NCBI RefSeq assembly: GCF_017377775.1
Contig: NZ_JAFVLN010000002.1
Span: 682,001 to 746,000, forward strand
Direction: 5' to 3'
DNA length: 64,000 bases
Source of the DNA: Streptomyces sp. VRA16 Mangrove soil
GTDB lineage: Bacteria; Actinomycetota; Actinomycetes; Streptomycetales; Streptomycetaceae
Position numbers and translations under genes: made by a program. Below are positions 50,088 through 58,052 of this stretch, piece by piece. The first letter of the stretch is position 1, and every line of letters begins with the position of its first letter. A model generated the notes under the pieces. That model was not told the DNA's origin and did no database searches. It worked only from the letters and a program-made list of their open reading frames with translations.

Positions 50088-50139
50088 ACGGTGAGCGTAG
50101 ATCGACGCAGCTCACATGGTCTGTCGGTGCGGCCAGTTG

Positions 50140-50168
50140 CCCGGGCCCCGGTCGGCCGGGGGCCCGGG
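50140..50168 (-). terminator. hairpin terminator of the acyl-CoA operon
   Basis: CCCGGGCCCC (50140-50149) pairs with GGGGCCCGGG (50159-50168) around a 9-nt loop. It lies 3' of the acyl-CoA dehydrogenase gene on the minus strand. Confidence 0.7.
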
Positions 50169-50184
50169 GCCGGGGACCCACGGG

Positions 50185-51078
50185 TCAACCGGCGAGCAGC
50201 GCCCAGACGTCGTCCGCGGCGAGCGCCTCGCGGCCCAGCCGTGCGCCCCAGTACGTCTCGTCACCGTCCTCGTCGCGCCAGGACCACAACCGGGTGGTCG
50301 CCAGGCGCAGTTCGCTGAGTTCGGTGAAGCCGATCGCGCCGTGCAGCTGGTGGGCGATACGGGCGATCTCGGCGACCGAAGCGGAGGCCTGCGCCTTGGC
50401 GGCGGCCACGGCGACCGGCGACAGGCCGCGGGCGGCGGCGTCCACGGCGGCACGGACCAGTGCACACTCCTCGATCAGGCGGGCCTCCTCCTGCTTGACG
50501 GCCTGGAAGCGGCTGAGCGGGCGGCCGAACTGGACACGGGTGGTGGTGTGTTGGACGGTCAGCTCGACGCAGCGCTCGGCGGCGCCGGCGATGAGCGCGG
50601 CGCGGGCGAGGGCGGCGCGGAGCTCGGCCTCGGCGAGCTCGGCCGGGGCGAGGGGGTGGACGTCGGCGGCGGCCACCGCGTAGTCGTGCAGGTGGAGGGT
50701 GTCGCGGGGCTCACCGGCGAGGTTGGTGCCGCGGACGACGGTGACGGTGGTTCGGCCTGTCTCGACCGGGAACAGGACAGGCCCGCCCGGACCCTGCGTC
50801 AGTACGAGGACCGTGGACGTGGCGCCGTACGGCACCCGGGGCAGGGTGCCCGAGACGTGCAGGGCGGCGTCCTCGCCCGAGGTGCCGACCGGGCCGACCC
50901 GGGTGACGGCGGGGTGGGCGTACGCGAGAGTGAGGCCGTCGGCGAGTGCGACCGTCAACGCGGTGTCAGGGAGGGCGAGTTCGAGGTGCCCGAGCACGGT
51001 ATCGGCGAACGGGCCGGGCTCGGCGAGGCGGCCCGCCTCACGCAGGGCGGTGACGTGGGTGGTCAAGGTGGTGGTCAT
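50185..51078 (-). CDS. acyl-CoA dehydrogenase (short, divergent N-terminus)
   Basis: 297 residues from the ATG at 51078, overlapping the preceding stop (ATGA). The C-terminal helical domain is normal: VQHTTTRVQFGRPLSRFQAV, HQLHGAIGFTELSELRLATT, LWSWRDEDGD. The N-terminal alpha domain is shortened compared with the usual 380 residues. Paired with the full-length dehydrogenase upstream, it resembles the heteromeric FadE pairs of actinobacteria (for example the sterol side-chain enzymes), in which two different subunits share active sites. The acyl substrate is unknown. Confidence 0.88.
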   Translation of the reverse strand: MTTTLTTHVTALREAGRLAEPGPFADTVLGHLELALPDTALTVALADGLTLAYAHPAVTRVGPVGTSGEDAALHVSGTLPRVPYGATSTVLVLTQGPGGPVLFPVETGRTTVTVVRGTNLAGEPRDTLHLHDYAVAAADVHPLAPAELAEAELRAALARAALIAGAAERCVELTVQHTTTRVQFGRPLSRFQAVKQEEARLIEECALVRAAVDAAARGLSPVAVAAAKAQASASVAEIARIAHQLHGAIGFTELSELRLATTRLWSWRDEDGDETYWGARLGREALAADDVWALLAG

Positions 51079-52208
51079 GACTGCTGCTCCAGACCGCGGG
51101 TGATGATGCCGCGAAGAATCTCGTTGGTGCCGCCACGCAGCGTGTAGCCGGGGCTGTGCAGGAGCGCGTAGGCGAGGTGATGGGGATACGAGCCGGGGGT
51201 GGCCGCGGTGTCGGCGGTGACCGGCAGGATGCGCCGTGCCTCGTGGACGAGCTCGCCTTCCAGGCGCGTGCCCAGGTCCTTGACCAGTGCGGCCCGCACG
51301 TCGGCGGGGCGGCCCGCGTCCAGCGCGTCGGCGACACCGAGCGAGAGCTGGCGTACCGCGAAGATCCGGGCGAGCAGGGCGCCGAGCCGGGCCTGTTGGT
51401 CGGGGGTCGCAGCGCCCCGGCGCAGTTCGCGCGTCAGTGAGACCAGCAGCGGGAAGGTGGACAGGTACCGCTCGGGCCCGCTGCGTTCGAAGGCCAGCTC
51501 GCCGGTGACCTGCTTCCAGCCGTCGCCCTCCTGGCCGAGCAGCATGCCGTCGGGAACCTCCACACCGTCGAGGTGGAACCAGTTGAAGGTGTGCTCGCCG
51601 GTGAGCAGACGGATCGGCTCCGTGCGTACGCCGGGGGCGCGCAGGTCCACGATGAACTGGCTGAGCCCCTGGTGCCGGTCCTCGCGCTCGCTGGTTCGGG
51701 CCAGCACGATCGCGTAGTCGTTGACGTGTGCGCCGCCGGTCCACTTCTTCGTACCCGTCAGCCGCCAGCCGCCGGGCACCCGTTCGGCGCGGGTCTGCAC
51801 ATGGGCCAGGTCGGACCCGGCCTCCTGTTCGCTCATGCCGATGGAGAAGAAGCAGCGCCCGGCGGCTATGGCGGGCAGGAACCGCTGCTTCTGCTCCTCG
51901 GTGCCGTGGGCCAGGATCGAGGGCCCTGCCTGGCGGTCGGCGACCCAGTGCGCCGAGACGGGAGCCCCGGCGGCGAGCAACTCCTCGATCACGACGACGC
52001 GGGCGGCGAACCCGCGCCCACCGCCCCCGTACTCGGGCGGCAACGCCATGCCGACCCAGCCGCGCCCGGCGAGCCGGTGGCTGAACTCCGGGTCCCAGCC
52101 GGTCAGCCAGGAGTCGGGACGGCCGAGCACCGTGCCGCGGGCGCGCTCCTCGACGAGGAACTCCCTGACCTCCCGGCGCAGTTGAACGGTGTCAGTGGTC
52201 GTGGTCAT
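51075..52208 (-). CDS. acyl-CoA dehydrogenase (full-length partner)
   Basis: 377 residues. Three-domain ACAD: N-terminal helices, the flavin loop CFFSIGMSEQEAGSDLAHVQ, then KKWTGGAHVNDYAIVL, and the C-terminal helical domain ending LLHSPGYTLRGGTNEILRGI with the typical GGTNEI. The usual catalytic Glu is in the C-terminal half, not identified with certainty here. Its start overlaps the CoA-transferase end and its end overlaps the second dehydrogenase, so all three are translated in a coupled way. It introduces a double bond into an acyl-CoA, passing electrons to ETF. Confidence 0.92.
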   Translation of the reverse strand: MTTTTDTVQLRREVREFLVEERARGTVLGRPDSWLTGWDPEFSHRLAGRGWVGMALPPEYGGGGRGFAARVVVIEELLAAGAPVSAHWVADRQAGPSILAHGTEEQKQRFLPAIAAGRCFFSIGMSEQEAGSDLAHVQTRAERVPGGWRLTGTKKWTGGAHVNDYAIVLARTSEREDRHQGLSQFIVDLRAPGVRTEPIRLLTGEHTFNWFHLDGVEVPDGMLLGQEGDGWKQVTGELAFERSGPERYLSTFPLLVSLTRELRRGAATPDQQARLGALLARIFAVRQLSLGVADALDAGRPADVRAALVKDLGTRLEGELVHEARRILPVTADTAATPGSYPHHLAYALLHSPGYTLRGGTNEILRGIITRGLEQQS

Positions 52209-53388
52209 GGCACTGCTCCTTGTTCAGGTCGCTCGACTGGTTCAGCAGGGCGGGATCGAAACCGGCCTCGCGCAGCACCTCGTCGGTGTGCTCCCCGAGG
52301 GCGGGACAGGGGCGAACGGCCGGTTCGGGGTCGGCGGAGTAGCGCACCGGGCGGGCGATGGAGCGGTACCTGCCCTCGGTGGGGTGCTCGGCCTCGGCCA
52401 GCAGTCCGCCGTCGCGGGCGTAGGCGGTGGCGACAGCCGACTCCAGGCTGAGCACGGGAGAGGCGGGGATGCCGGAACCGTCGCAGAACTCCTGCCACTC
52501 GGCGCAGGTGCGCGTCAGCGTCATCTCCTCCAGCACCGGGTACATCGCGTCGGCGTTGCGGGCTCGCAGCGCGCGGTCGGCGAACCGTGGGTCGGCGACG
52601 AGCTCGCGGCGCCCGGCGAAGGTGCACAGGTCCCGCCAGTTGCGGTCGCTGTGCGGCAGGACGCACATCCAGCCGTCCGCCGTACGCTGCGCCCGCCGGG
52701 TGCGGCTGAGCGAGCGCGGCGCGCCGAACTCGCCCTCCATGACGGCCCCGGCCAGGTGCTCCACCAGGTTGAAGGCGAGCATGGTGTCGGCCATCGGCAC
52801 CTCGATGTGCTGTCCGCCGCCGCCGCGCTCACGGTGCAGCAGGGCGGCGAGGACGGACTGACTGATCTGCAGTCCGCAGACCTTGTCGGCGATCAGACTG
52901 GGCACGAACCGAGGTTCTCCACCCGCCTGCTCGTTGAGCCACACCAGACCGGACACGGCCTGGATGATGTCGTCGTACGCGGCGTGGCCGCCGAGCGCGG
53001 AGTCCGAGCGGAAGCCCTGCGCGTTGACGTACACCAGAGCGGGGTTGATCGCCCGCAGTTCCTCGTACCCGAGCCGGAGCCGGGCCAGGGCCTGCGGGCG
53101 GACGTTGGTCACGAACACGTCCGCCGTACGGATCAGGGCGAGCAGCGCGTCGCGGCCGTTCGGCGCCTTGAGATCGATGACCGCGCTGCGCTTGTTGCGG
53201 TTGAGATTGAGGCCGGCGCCGCCCATGGCGGGGTGCCGGGCCGGTGGATAGTGGCGGGTCATGTCTCCGCCCGGGGCCTCGACCTTGATGACGTCAGCAC
53301 CCAGGTCACCGAGTTGTTGGGCGGCATACGGAACCATGATCACGCTGCCCAGTTCGACGACGCGGACTCCGGAAAGCATTCCTTTCAC
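52192..53388 (-). CDS. CaiB/BaiF-family class III CoA-transferase
   Basis: 398 residues. Family III marks: GVRVVELGSVIMVPYAAQQL at the start, VEAPGGDMTRHYPP, RNKRSAVIDLKAPNG, FVTNVRPQALARLRLGYEEL, and the catalytic-loop GGHAAYDDIIQAVSGLVWLN with the Asp nucleophile. It moves CoA between carboxylic acids by covalent Asp-acyl intermediates. First gene of the minus-strand operon with two acyl-CoA dehydrogenases (overlaps of 17 and 4 bp). Divergent from a second transferase at 53629. Activation of an organic acid followed by dehydrogenation is the likely pathway; substrate unknown. Confidence 0.93.
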   Translation of the reverse strand: MKGMLSGVRVVELGSVIMVPYAAQQLGDLGADVIKVEAPGGDMTRHYPPARHPAMGGAGLNLNRNKRSAVIDLKAPNGRDALLALIRTADVFVTNVRPQALARLRLGYEELRAINPALVYVNAQGFRSDSALGGHAAYDDIIQAVSGLVWLNEQAGGEPRFVPSLIADKVCGLQISQSVLAALLHRERGGGGQHIEVPMADTMLAFNLVEHLAGAVMEGEFGAPRSLSRTRRAQRTADGWMCVLPHSDRNWRDLCTFAGRRELVADPRFADRALRARNADAMYPVLEEMTLTRTCAEWQEFCDGSGIPASPVLSLESAVATAYARDGGLLAEAEHPTEGRYRSIARPVRYSADPEPAVRPCPALGEHTDEVLREAGFDPALLNQSSDLNKEQCHDHDH

Positions 53389-53628
53389 GGCATTCCCTTC
53401 ATGGAATTCCTGTCGGTCGTTGCGACACCTTCAAGAAAAGTCCGAACCGCAGGGCGTGTCCAATACCGGCCACCCGAGAAGCCGATAGCGGACCGGATAT
53501 GACAGCAGGTCAGCCCACACGTATAGGGCATTGCATATCGCTTCCCACTGTCACTTGTATTGGACGTCCTTCAATTCCCGCTGCTCTTATGGAAATGCCG
53601 AACCAGCCACCGCGGAAGGACAAGGGCC

Positions 53629-55110
53629 ATGACCGAGAGCGCGACCGGGACCGGGACTGGGACCGAGACCGGGACCGGGACCGGGACCGGGACCGGGACC
53701 GGGACCGGGACCACGAACGCGTACGACGCACTGCAGGACCTCTACCACCAGCTCGGCATCACCGGTGAACAGGCCGGCGGCAAGGTGACCATCACCGGCG
53801 CCGACCCGCTGACCCCCTCCGTGCACCGCATCGGCGAAGCCTGCGCGGCCGCTCTCGCGGCGCTCGGCACCGAGGTGTCGGCGCTGTGGCGGGAGCGCGG
53901 CGGGGCCGGTCAGGACGTGACCGTCTCCGTCGAGTCCGCGATCCACCAGCTGATGGCGGTCTTCCTCACCCGGGTCAGCGGCGTGTCCGTGACCGAGCTG
54001 GGCGAGGATCCCAACCTGCTGGGCAACAGCGACTTCTACCGCGCCGCCGACGGCCGCCACATCTACGTGCTGCTCTCCTACCCGCAGTTGCGCGACATCG
54101 CCTGCGAGGTGCTCGACTGCCCGCCGGACCGGCAGCGCATGGCCGACGCGATCGCGCACTGGGACGCGTTCGCGCTTGAGGAAGCGGTCTGCTCGCGCGG
54201 CGGCACCGCCATCGCCGTACGCACGCAAGCGGAGTGGCGCGCCCACCCGCAGGGGCGCCTCCTCGACGGCCGACCGCTGATCCATCTGGAGAAGGTGGCC
54301 GACAGTGCGCCCGAGCCCTTCCCGGCCGTCGGGGACCTGCCACTGGCGGGGCTGCGCGTGCTCGACAACTCCCACGTCATCGCAGGCCCGATGGCCGCAC
54401 GGGTCTCCGCCGAGCTGGGCGCCGACGTCCTGCACGTCTCCTCGCCCGTGCACCCCGACCCCAACGGAATGATCATCGAGACCGGGATCGGCAAGCGCGC
54501 CGCCTTCTGCGACCTGCTCGACCCGGCGCAGGCCGCGGCCTTCCGGCAGGTGCTCACCGAGGCGGACGTGTACGTCAGCAACTACCTCAACCTGGACACC
54601 AAGGGCTTCGGCCCCGAGGCCCTCTTCGCACAGCGCCCCGGCCTGGTGATCCTCGACTACCACGGCTGGGGCACGACCGGCCCCTGGTCACGGCGCGGCG
54701 GCTTCGACCAACTCGCCTGCGCCGCCACCGGATTCGCCGCCGCCGAGGGCTCCTTCGACGCTCCGCGGCTGCCGCCGACCTACCTCCTCAACGACTACCT
54801 CGCGGCGATCCTCGGCGCGGCCGGGACGATCGAGGCGCTGCGCCGCCGGGCATGCGAGGGGGGCAGCTGGCGAGTGCACATCGACCTGGCGAAGGTCTGC
54901 ATGTGGGTGCAGGACCTCGGACTGTTCCCCCGCGCCGCCGTCGCCGCGCTGCCCGCCCCCGACCCGGGGCGCGCCGTAGGTGAACTGGCCACCGTGCAGG
55001 GGCCGTTCGGCGAGGTCGGCTACCTGCCCACCCGCATCACGTACTCGACCCTGCGCCCGCACCTGGACCGCGGCGCCGAACCGCTCGGCGCCTCCCCTCT
55101 GGCCTGGTGA
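53629..55110 (+). CDS. large CoA-transferase family III-like protein with Thr-Gly tail
   Basis: 493 residues from the ATG at 53629, behind GGAAGGACAAGGGCC. After MTESA the chain has a Thr-Gly repeat of about 20 residues coded by GGGACC units. Residues about 50-220 are a partial transferase-like domain (HRIGEACAAALAALGTEVSA, SVESAIHQLMAVFLTRVSGV). Residues about 240-490 hold the second half with LRVLDNSHVIAGPMAARVSA, VYVSNYLNLDTKGFGPEALF, LDYHGWGTTGPWSRRGGFDQ and the expected catalytic Asp in FDQLACA. It looks like a duplicated or permuted CaiB protein. Probably works with the divergent operon. Confidence 0.82.
   Translation: MTESATGTGTGTETGTGTGTGTGTGTGTTNAYDALQDLYHQLGITGEQAGGKVTITGADPLTPSVHRIGEACAAALAALGTEVSALWRERGGAGQDVTVSVESAIHQLMAVFLTRVSGVSVTELGEDPNLLGNSDFYRAADGRHIYVLLSYPQLRDIACEVLDCPPDRQRMADAIAHWDAFALEEAVCSRGGTAIAVRTQAEWRAHPQGRLLDGRPLIHLEKVADSAPEPFPAVGDLPLAGLRVLDNSHVIAGPMAARVSAELGADVLHVSSPVHPDPNGMIIETGIGKRAAFCDLLDPAQAAAFRQVLTEADVYVSNYLNLDTKGFGPEALFAQRPGLVILDYHGWGTTGPWSRRGGFDQLACAATGFAAAEGSFDAPRLPPTYLLNDYLAAILGAAGTIEALRRRACEGGSWRVHIDLAKVCMWVQDLGLFPRAAVAALPAPDPGRAVGELATVQGPFGEVGYLPTRITYSTLRPHLDRGAEPLGASPLAW
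53644..53712 (+). repeat. GGGACC hexanucleotide array in coding sequence
   Basis: About ten units of ACCGGG/GGGACC with two variants (ACT and GAG) encode alternating Thr-Gly. In-frame hexamers change the length without breaking the frame. It is similar in kind to the GGTGCC array at 5244. Confidence 0.9.
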
Positions 55111-55224
55111 CCCCGCATCAGCCTCACGCCGGCAGGGCGAGAACTGCGCCCCGCCGCTCGGCAGACTCTCCTCCACCTCGCAGGGGGCCGGCCGCCGCCC
55201 CTGGTCACGGCGCGGCGGCCTCGC

Positions 55225-55320
55225 GGCCTCGCTCGCCCTCACCGTCCTCCCCAGCCTCCTGCGTACCTTCCGGGAACCGTTTCCCGCCGTGGCGCTGGAC
55301 ATCCTGGAGATGACGCACTT
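55225..55320 (+). pseudogene. possible LysR effector-domain fragment
   Basis: LALTVLPSLLRTFREPFPAV and ALDILEM resemble the start of a LysR ligand-binding domain. No HTH and no continuation are found. Weak. Confidence 0.3.
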
Positions 55321-55942
55321 CTGCCGCGTGCCGTCGGTCCGCCGCTGTACGACCAGATCGTCGATCTCCGCGTCGCCGCGGGCTCCACCCCCTGGTAGCC
55401 CCGCACGCCGTGGTACGGCAGACGGTCCGCGCCCTGGTGGAAACCGGTCCAGGCGTGTCGCCGGCCCCAGAGAGGATCCGCCGGATCCGCCTCAAAGGCG
55501 TCGTCTTCCGCAGGACCGACCCCCGAACGGCGTGCACACGAGTCGCCGTCGCATGGGGCGAGACCGACCCGACCCCCCCTGATCCCGAGCATCCTGGCGG
55601 ACCTTGGTCAGGACTCGCCGGACAGACCCCGGACTCTTCGTCGCGCTCCGCGGGCCTGTGCCCGACCAACACACCGCCGCCCGCGTCCTTTCACCACCGA
55701 GCGCAACATGTCTGTCGAGGGGGCGCCCACCGCGGGCGCATCGGGTCGACGCGCCGGTATGAACGGCGTATGAAGCCCTTCCCCATCGGCCGCGTTCTGT
55801 ATTGACGGCCACCGCTCGCCCTGACAGCGTGCGTGATCATGAGGCTCTCCACTGTCCGCACAGGGGTGTGCGTCGCGCTGGTGGCGCGACGCCATGTCGA
55901 CCTGTGCCGTCAGGCCAGCGCGATCTGTAGCTGAAGGCCGGC

Positions 55943-55985
55943 CTCTCCCTTCTCCTCTCTCCTCTCTCCTTCTTTTCCTCTCACC
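55943..55985 (+). other. polypyrimidine tract
   Basis: About 43 bases of almost only C and T, with CTCCT/CTCTC motifs, about 45-85 bp before the sulfatase start. Long homopyrimidine runs are unusual here and may affect the leader structure. Confidence 0.6.
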
Positions 55986-56028
55986 CGCCGTGCCCGTCCT
56001 GGGACACGGCCGCCTCCGAGGAGCCCAT

Positions 56029-57426
56029 ATGTCTGGAATATCCCGCCGTGCCTTCACCAGCCTGATCGGCGGCGGCGCCGCGACGGCCGTCGCAGGCACG
56101 GCCGCTACCGCCGAAGCATCCACTCCCGCCGAGCGCCCCTTCCGCGCCCGTGCACATGCCGGCCGGGGCCGGCGGCCGAACATCCTCTTCGTCTTCGCCG
56201 ACGATCTCGGCTGGGCCGACCTGTCCGTCTACGGCGCCCCGCACATCAGAACCCCGAACCTGGACCGGCTCGCCGCACAGGGCGTGCGGTTCACCGACGC
56301 CTACTCCGGGTCGGCGACCTGCTCCCCGACCCGGTTCAGCCTGTACACCGGCCGCTTCCCGGGCCGCACCAAAGGCGGACTCGCCGAGCCCATCGCCAAC
56401 CGCAGCCAGGGACTGGACCCCGGCCATCCGACCCTCGCCTCGCTGCTGAAGAAGGCGGGGTACTCCACCGCTCTGATCGGCAAGTGGCACTGCGGCTGGC
56501 TGCCCGACTACAGCCCGACCAAGTCCGGCTGGGACGAGTTCTTCGGCAACTTCGGCGGAGCCCTCGAGTACTTCTCCAAGCTGGGCCAGCTCGGCGACTA
56601 CGACCTGTACGAGGGCGATGCCGAGTACAAGGACCTGCGCTACTACACGACCGTCCTGACCGAGCGCGCCGTGGATTATGTCGGCCGGGGGCACGAACAG
56701 CCGTGGCTGCTGAACCTGAACTTCACCACGCCGCACTGGCCCTGGCTCACCGAGGACGACGAGGAGACCGGCGCGGAGATCGCCGCGAAGGTCCGCGCCG
56801 GCAGCGCGCTCGGCGCACTGCTGCACAACGACGGCGGCTCGGTGACGAAGTACACGGAGATGGTCGAGAGCCTGGACCGGGCCGTCGGCCAGGTGCTGGC
56901 CGCGCTGCGCCGCTCCGGGCAGGAGGACAACACCATCGTGGTGTTCTCCTCCGACAACGGCGGTGAGCGCTTCTCCTACCAGTGGCCGCTCAGCGGTGAA
57001 AAGGCCTCGCTGCTGGAGGGCGGCATCCGGGTGCCGACGATCCTGCGCTGGCCGGACCGGGTCGACGGCCGGCAGGTCAGCCATGTCCCGGTGTACACGC
57101 CGGACTGGACCGCGACCCTGCTGGAGGTGGCCGGCGCCCGACCCGACCCGGCGTACCCGCTGGACGGCCAGAGCCTGGCCGGCTATCTGTTGCGCGGCGA
57201 ACAGCCGCCGGAACGCGACCTGTTCTGGCGGGTACGCGGCAACCGGGCGCTCAGACGAGGCGACCTCAAGTACTACCGGGACGCCGACGGCAAAGACCAC
57301 CTCTTCGACCTCGCGGCCGACGCCCGCGAACAGGCCGACCTGGCCTCGGACCAGCCGCAGTTGCTGGCCGAGCTGAAGGCCGGCTGGGAGACGGTGAACG
57401 CAACCCTGCTGCCCTACCCGGGCTGA
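56029..57426 (+). CDS. exported type I sulfatase (Tat signal)
   Basis: 465 residues from the ATG at 56029, behind GAGGAGCCCAT. A twin-arginine-like signal SRRAFTSLIGGGAATAVAG. Sulfatase core: NILFVFADDLGWADLSVYGA with the metal Asp pair, the formylglycine motif CSPTR (Cys98) in TCSPTRFSLYTGR, GKWHCGW, FTTPHWPW, VFSSDNGGERF, and the C-terminal substrate part with FWRVRGNRALRRGDLKYYRD. Cys98 must be converted to formylglycine, so a formylglycine-generating enzyme is needed elsewhere in the genome. It lies just before the xylan cluster and probably removes sulfate esters from polysaccharides or small molecules outside the cell. Confidence 0.92.
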   Translation: MSGISRRAFTSLIGGGAATAVAGTAATAEASTPAERPFRARAHAGRGRRPNILFVFADDLGWADLSVYGAPHIRTPNLDRLAAQGVRFTDAYSGSATCSPTRFSLYTGRFPGRTKGGLAEPIANRSQGLDPGHPTLASLLKKAGYSTALIGKWHCGWLPDYSPTKSGWDEFFGNFGGALEYFSKLGQLGDYDLYEGDAEYKDLRYYTTVLTERAVDYVGRGHEQPWLLNLNFTTPHWPWLTEDDEETGAEIAAKVRAGSALGALLHNDGGSVTKYTEMVESLDRAVGQVLAALRRSGQEDNTIVVFSSDNGGERFSYQWPLSGEKASLLEGGIRVPTILRWPDRVDGRQVSHVPVYTPDWTATLLEVAGARPDPAYPLDGQSLAGYLLRGEQPPERDLFWRVRGNRALRRGDLKYYRDADGKDHLFDLAADAREQADLASDQPQLLAELKAGWETVNATLLPYPG

Positions 57427-57542
57427 CGGCCTCGGGCGGCGCGAGCGCGTGGCCCTCGTGATCCATGGGCCGTCGCATGAGCGCAGCATGTCACCACAGG
57501 CGCCCTTCGAGGCATGGTCAAGCCCGGCCCTGCCCTCGGTTC

Positions 57543-57576
57543 GAGGTCCCCCACGTTGCACACGTGCGGGGACCTC
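57543..57576 (+). terminator. terminator of the sulfatase gene
   Basis: AGGTCCCCCACGT pairs with ACGTGCGGGGACCT with one bulge, and CTGTTT follows. It lies about 115 bp after the stop. Confidence 0.65.
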
Positions 57577-57675
57577 ACTGTTTGCCGAGCGCAACCGCTC
57601 GACGTGAGGGGCCCGAACCCCAGGGCGTCGAGGCGGAACAGTTGGGCTGCCACCCATCGCCTCCGAAAGATTCGG

Positions 57676-57899
57676 CGAAATTTTCGATCACTGTCGCAGC
57701 AGAGTCATGCCGCGGGACGGGCGTCGCCGGGGCGGGCGTCGCGTCGCCGGGTGTCTCAGTGGTGAGCGACGAGGCGGAGAGGGTCGGGCGGAGGGGGCGG
57801 TGTCAGGCCATTCACATGCCGTTTTCGCGGACTCCTCGGCCCACCCTCGATGAGCCGGGCGCCCCTCTTCGCTCATTGAAATCACCGAAACTTTCTCGG
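57676..57899. promoter_or_regulatory. two GAAANTTTC inverted repeats (xylan-regulon type operators)
   Basis: GAAATTTTC at 57677-57685 (in CGAAATTTTCG) and GAAACTTTC at 57887-57895 (in CCGAAACTTTCTCGG). Short CGAA/TTCG-type palindromes of this kind have been described before xylanolytic genes of Streptomyces as LacI-type repressor sites. None was found before the GH62 and GH10 genes. Confidence 0.6.
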
Positions 57900-58052
57900 A
57901 CTTCAGGCCGAACAGTGCAGAGGGGTTGACGCACCCCAGCAGTCACCCAGCATTCTTAGCGTCCGAACAGCCGTCACATGTTCGAAACATCGAACCGCCC
58001 GCGCCGCCCCGCCGTCCGCTCGCACGCCCCCGCCGCAAGGAGCGTTCTCGAT

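Larger units (their letters stand above)
55111..56028. other. long gene-free stretch
   Basis: 918 bp. It contains a probable LysR-type fragment (about 55210-55320), GPPLYDQIVDLRVAAGS of unclear origin (55355-55390), and a polypyrimidine tract before the sulfatase. No intact gene. Confidence 0.5.
57427..58052. other. regulatory region of the xylan cluster
   Basis: 626 bp with the terminator hairpin at 57543-57576, two GAAANTTTC elements, and a TTGACG -35-like hexamer at 57926-57931 whose -10 partner is unclear. No gene. Confidence 0.6.
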
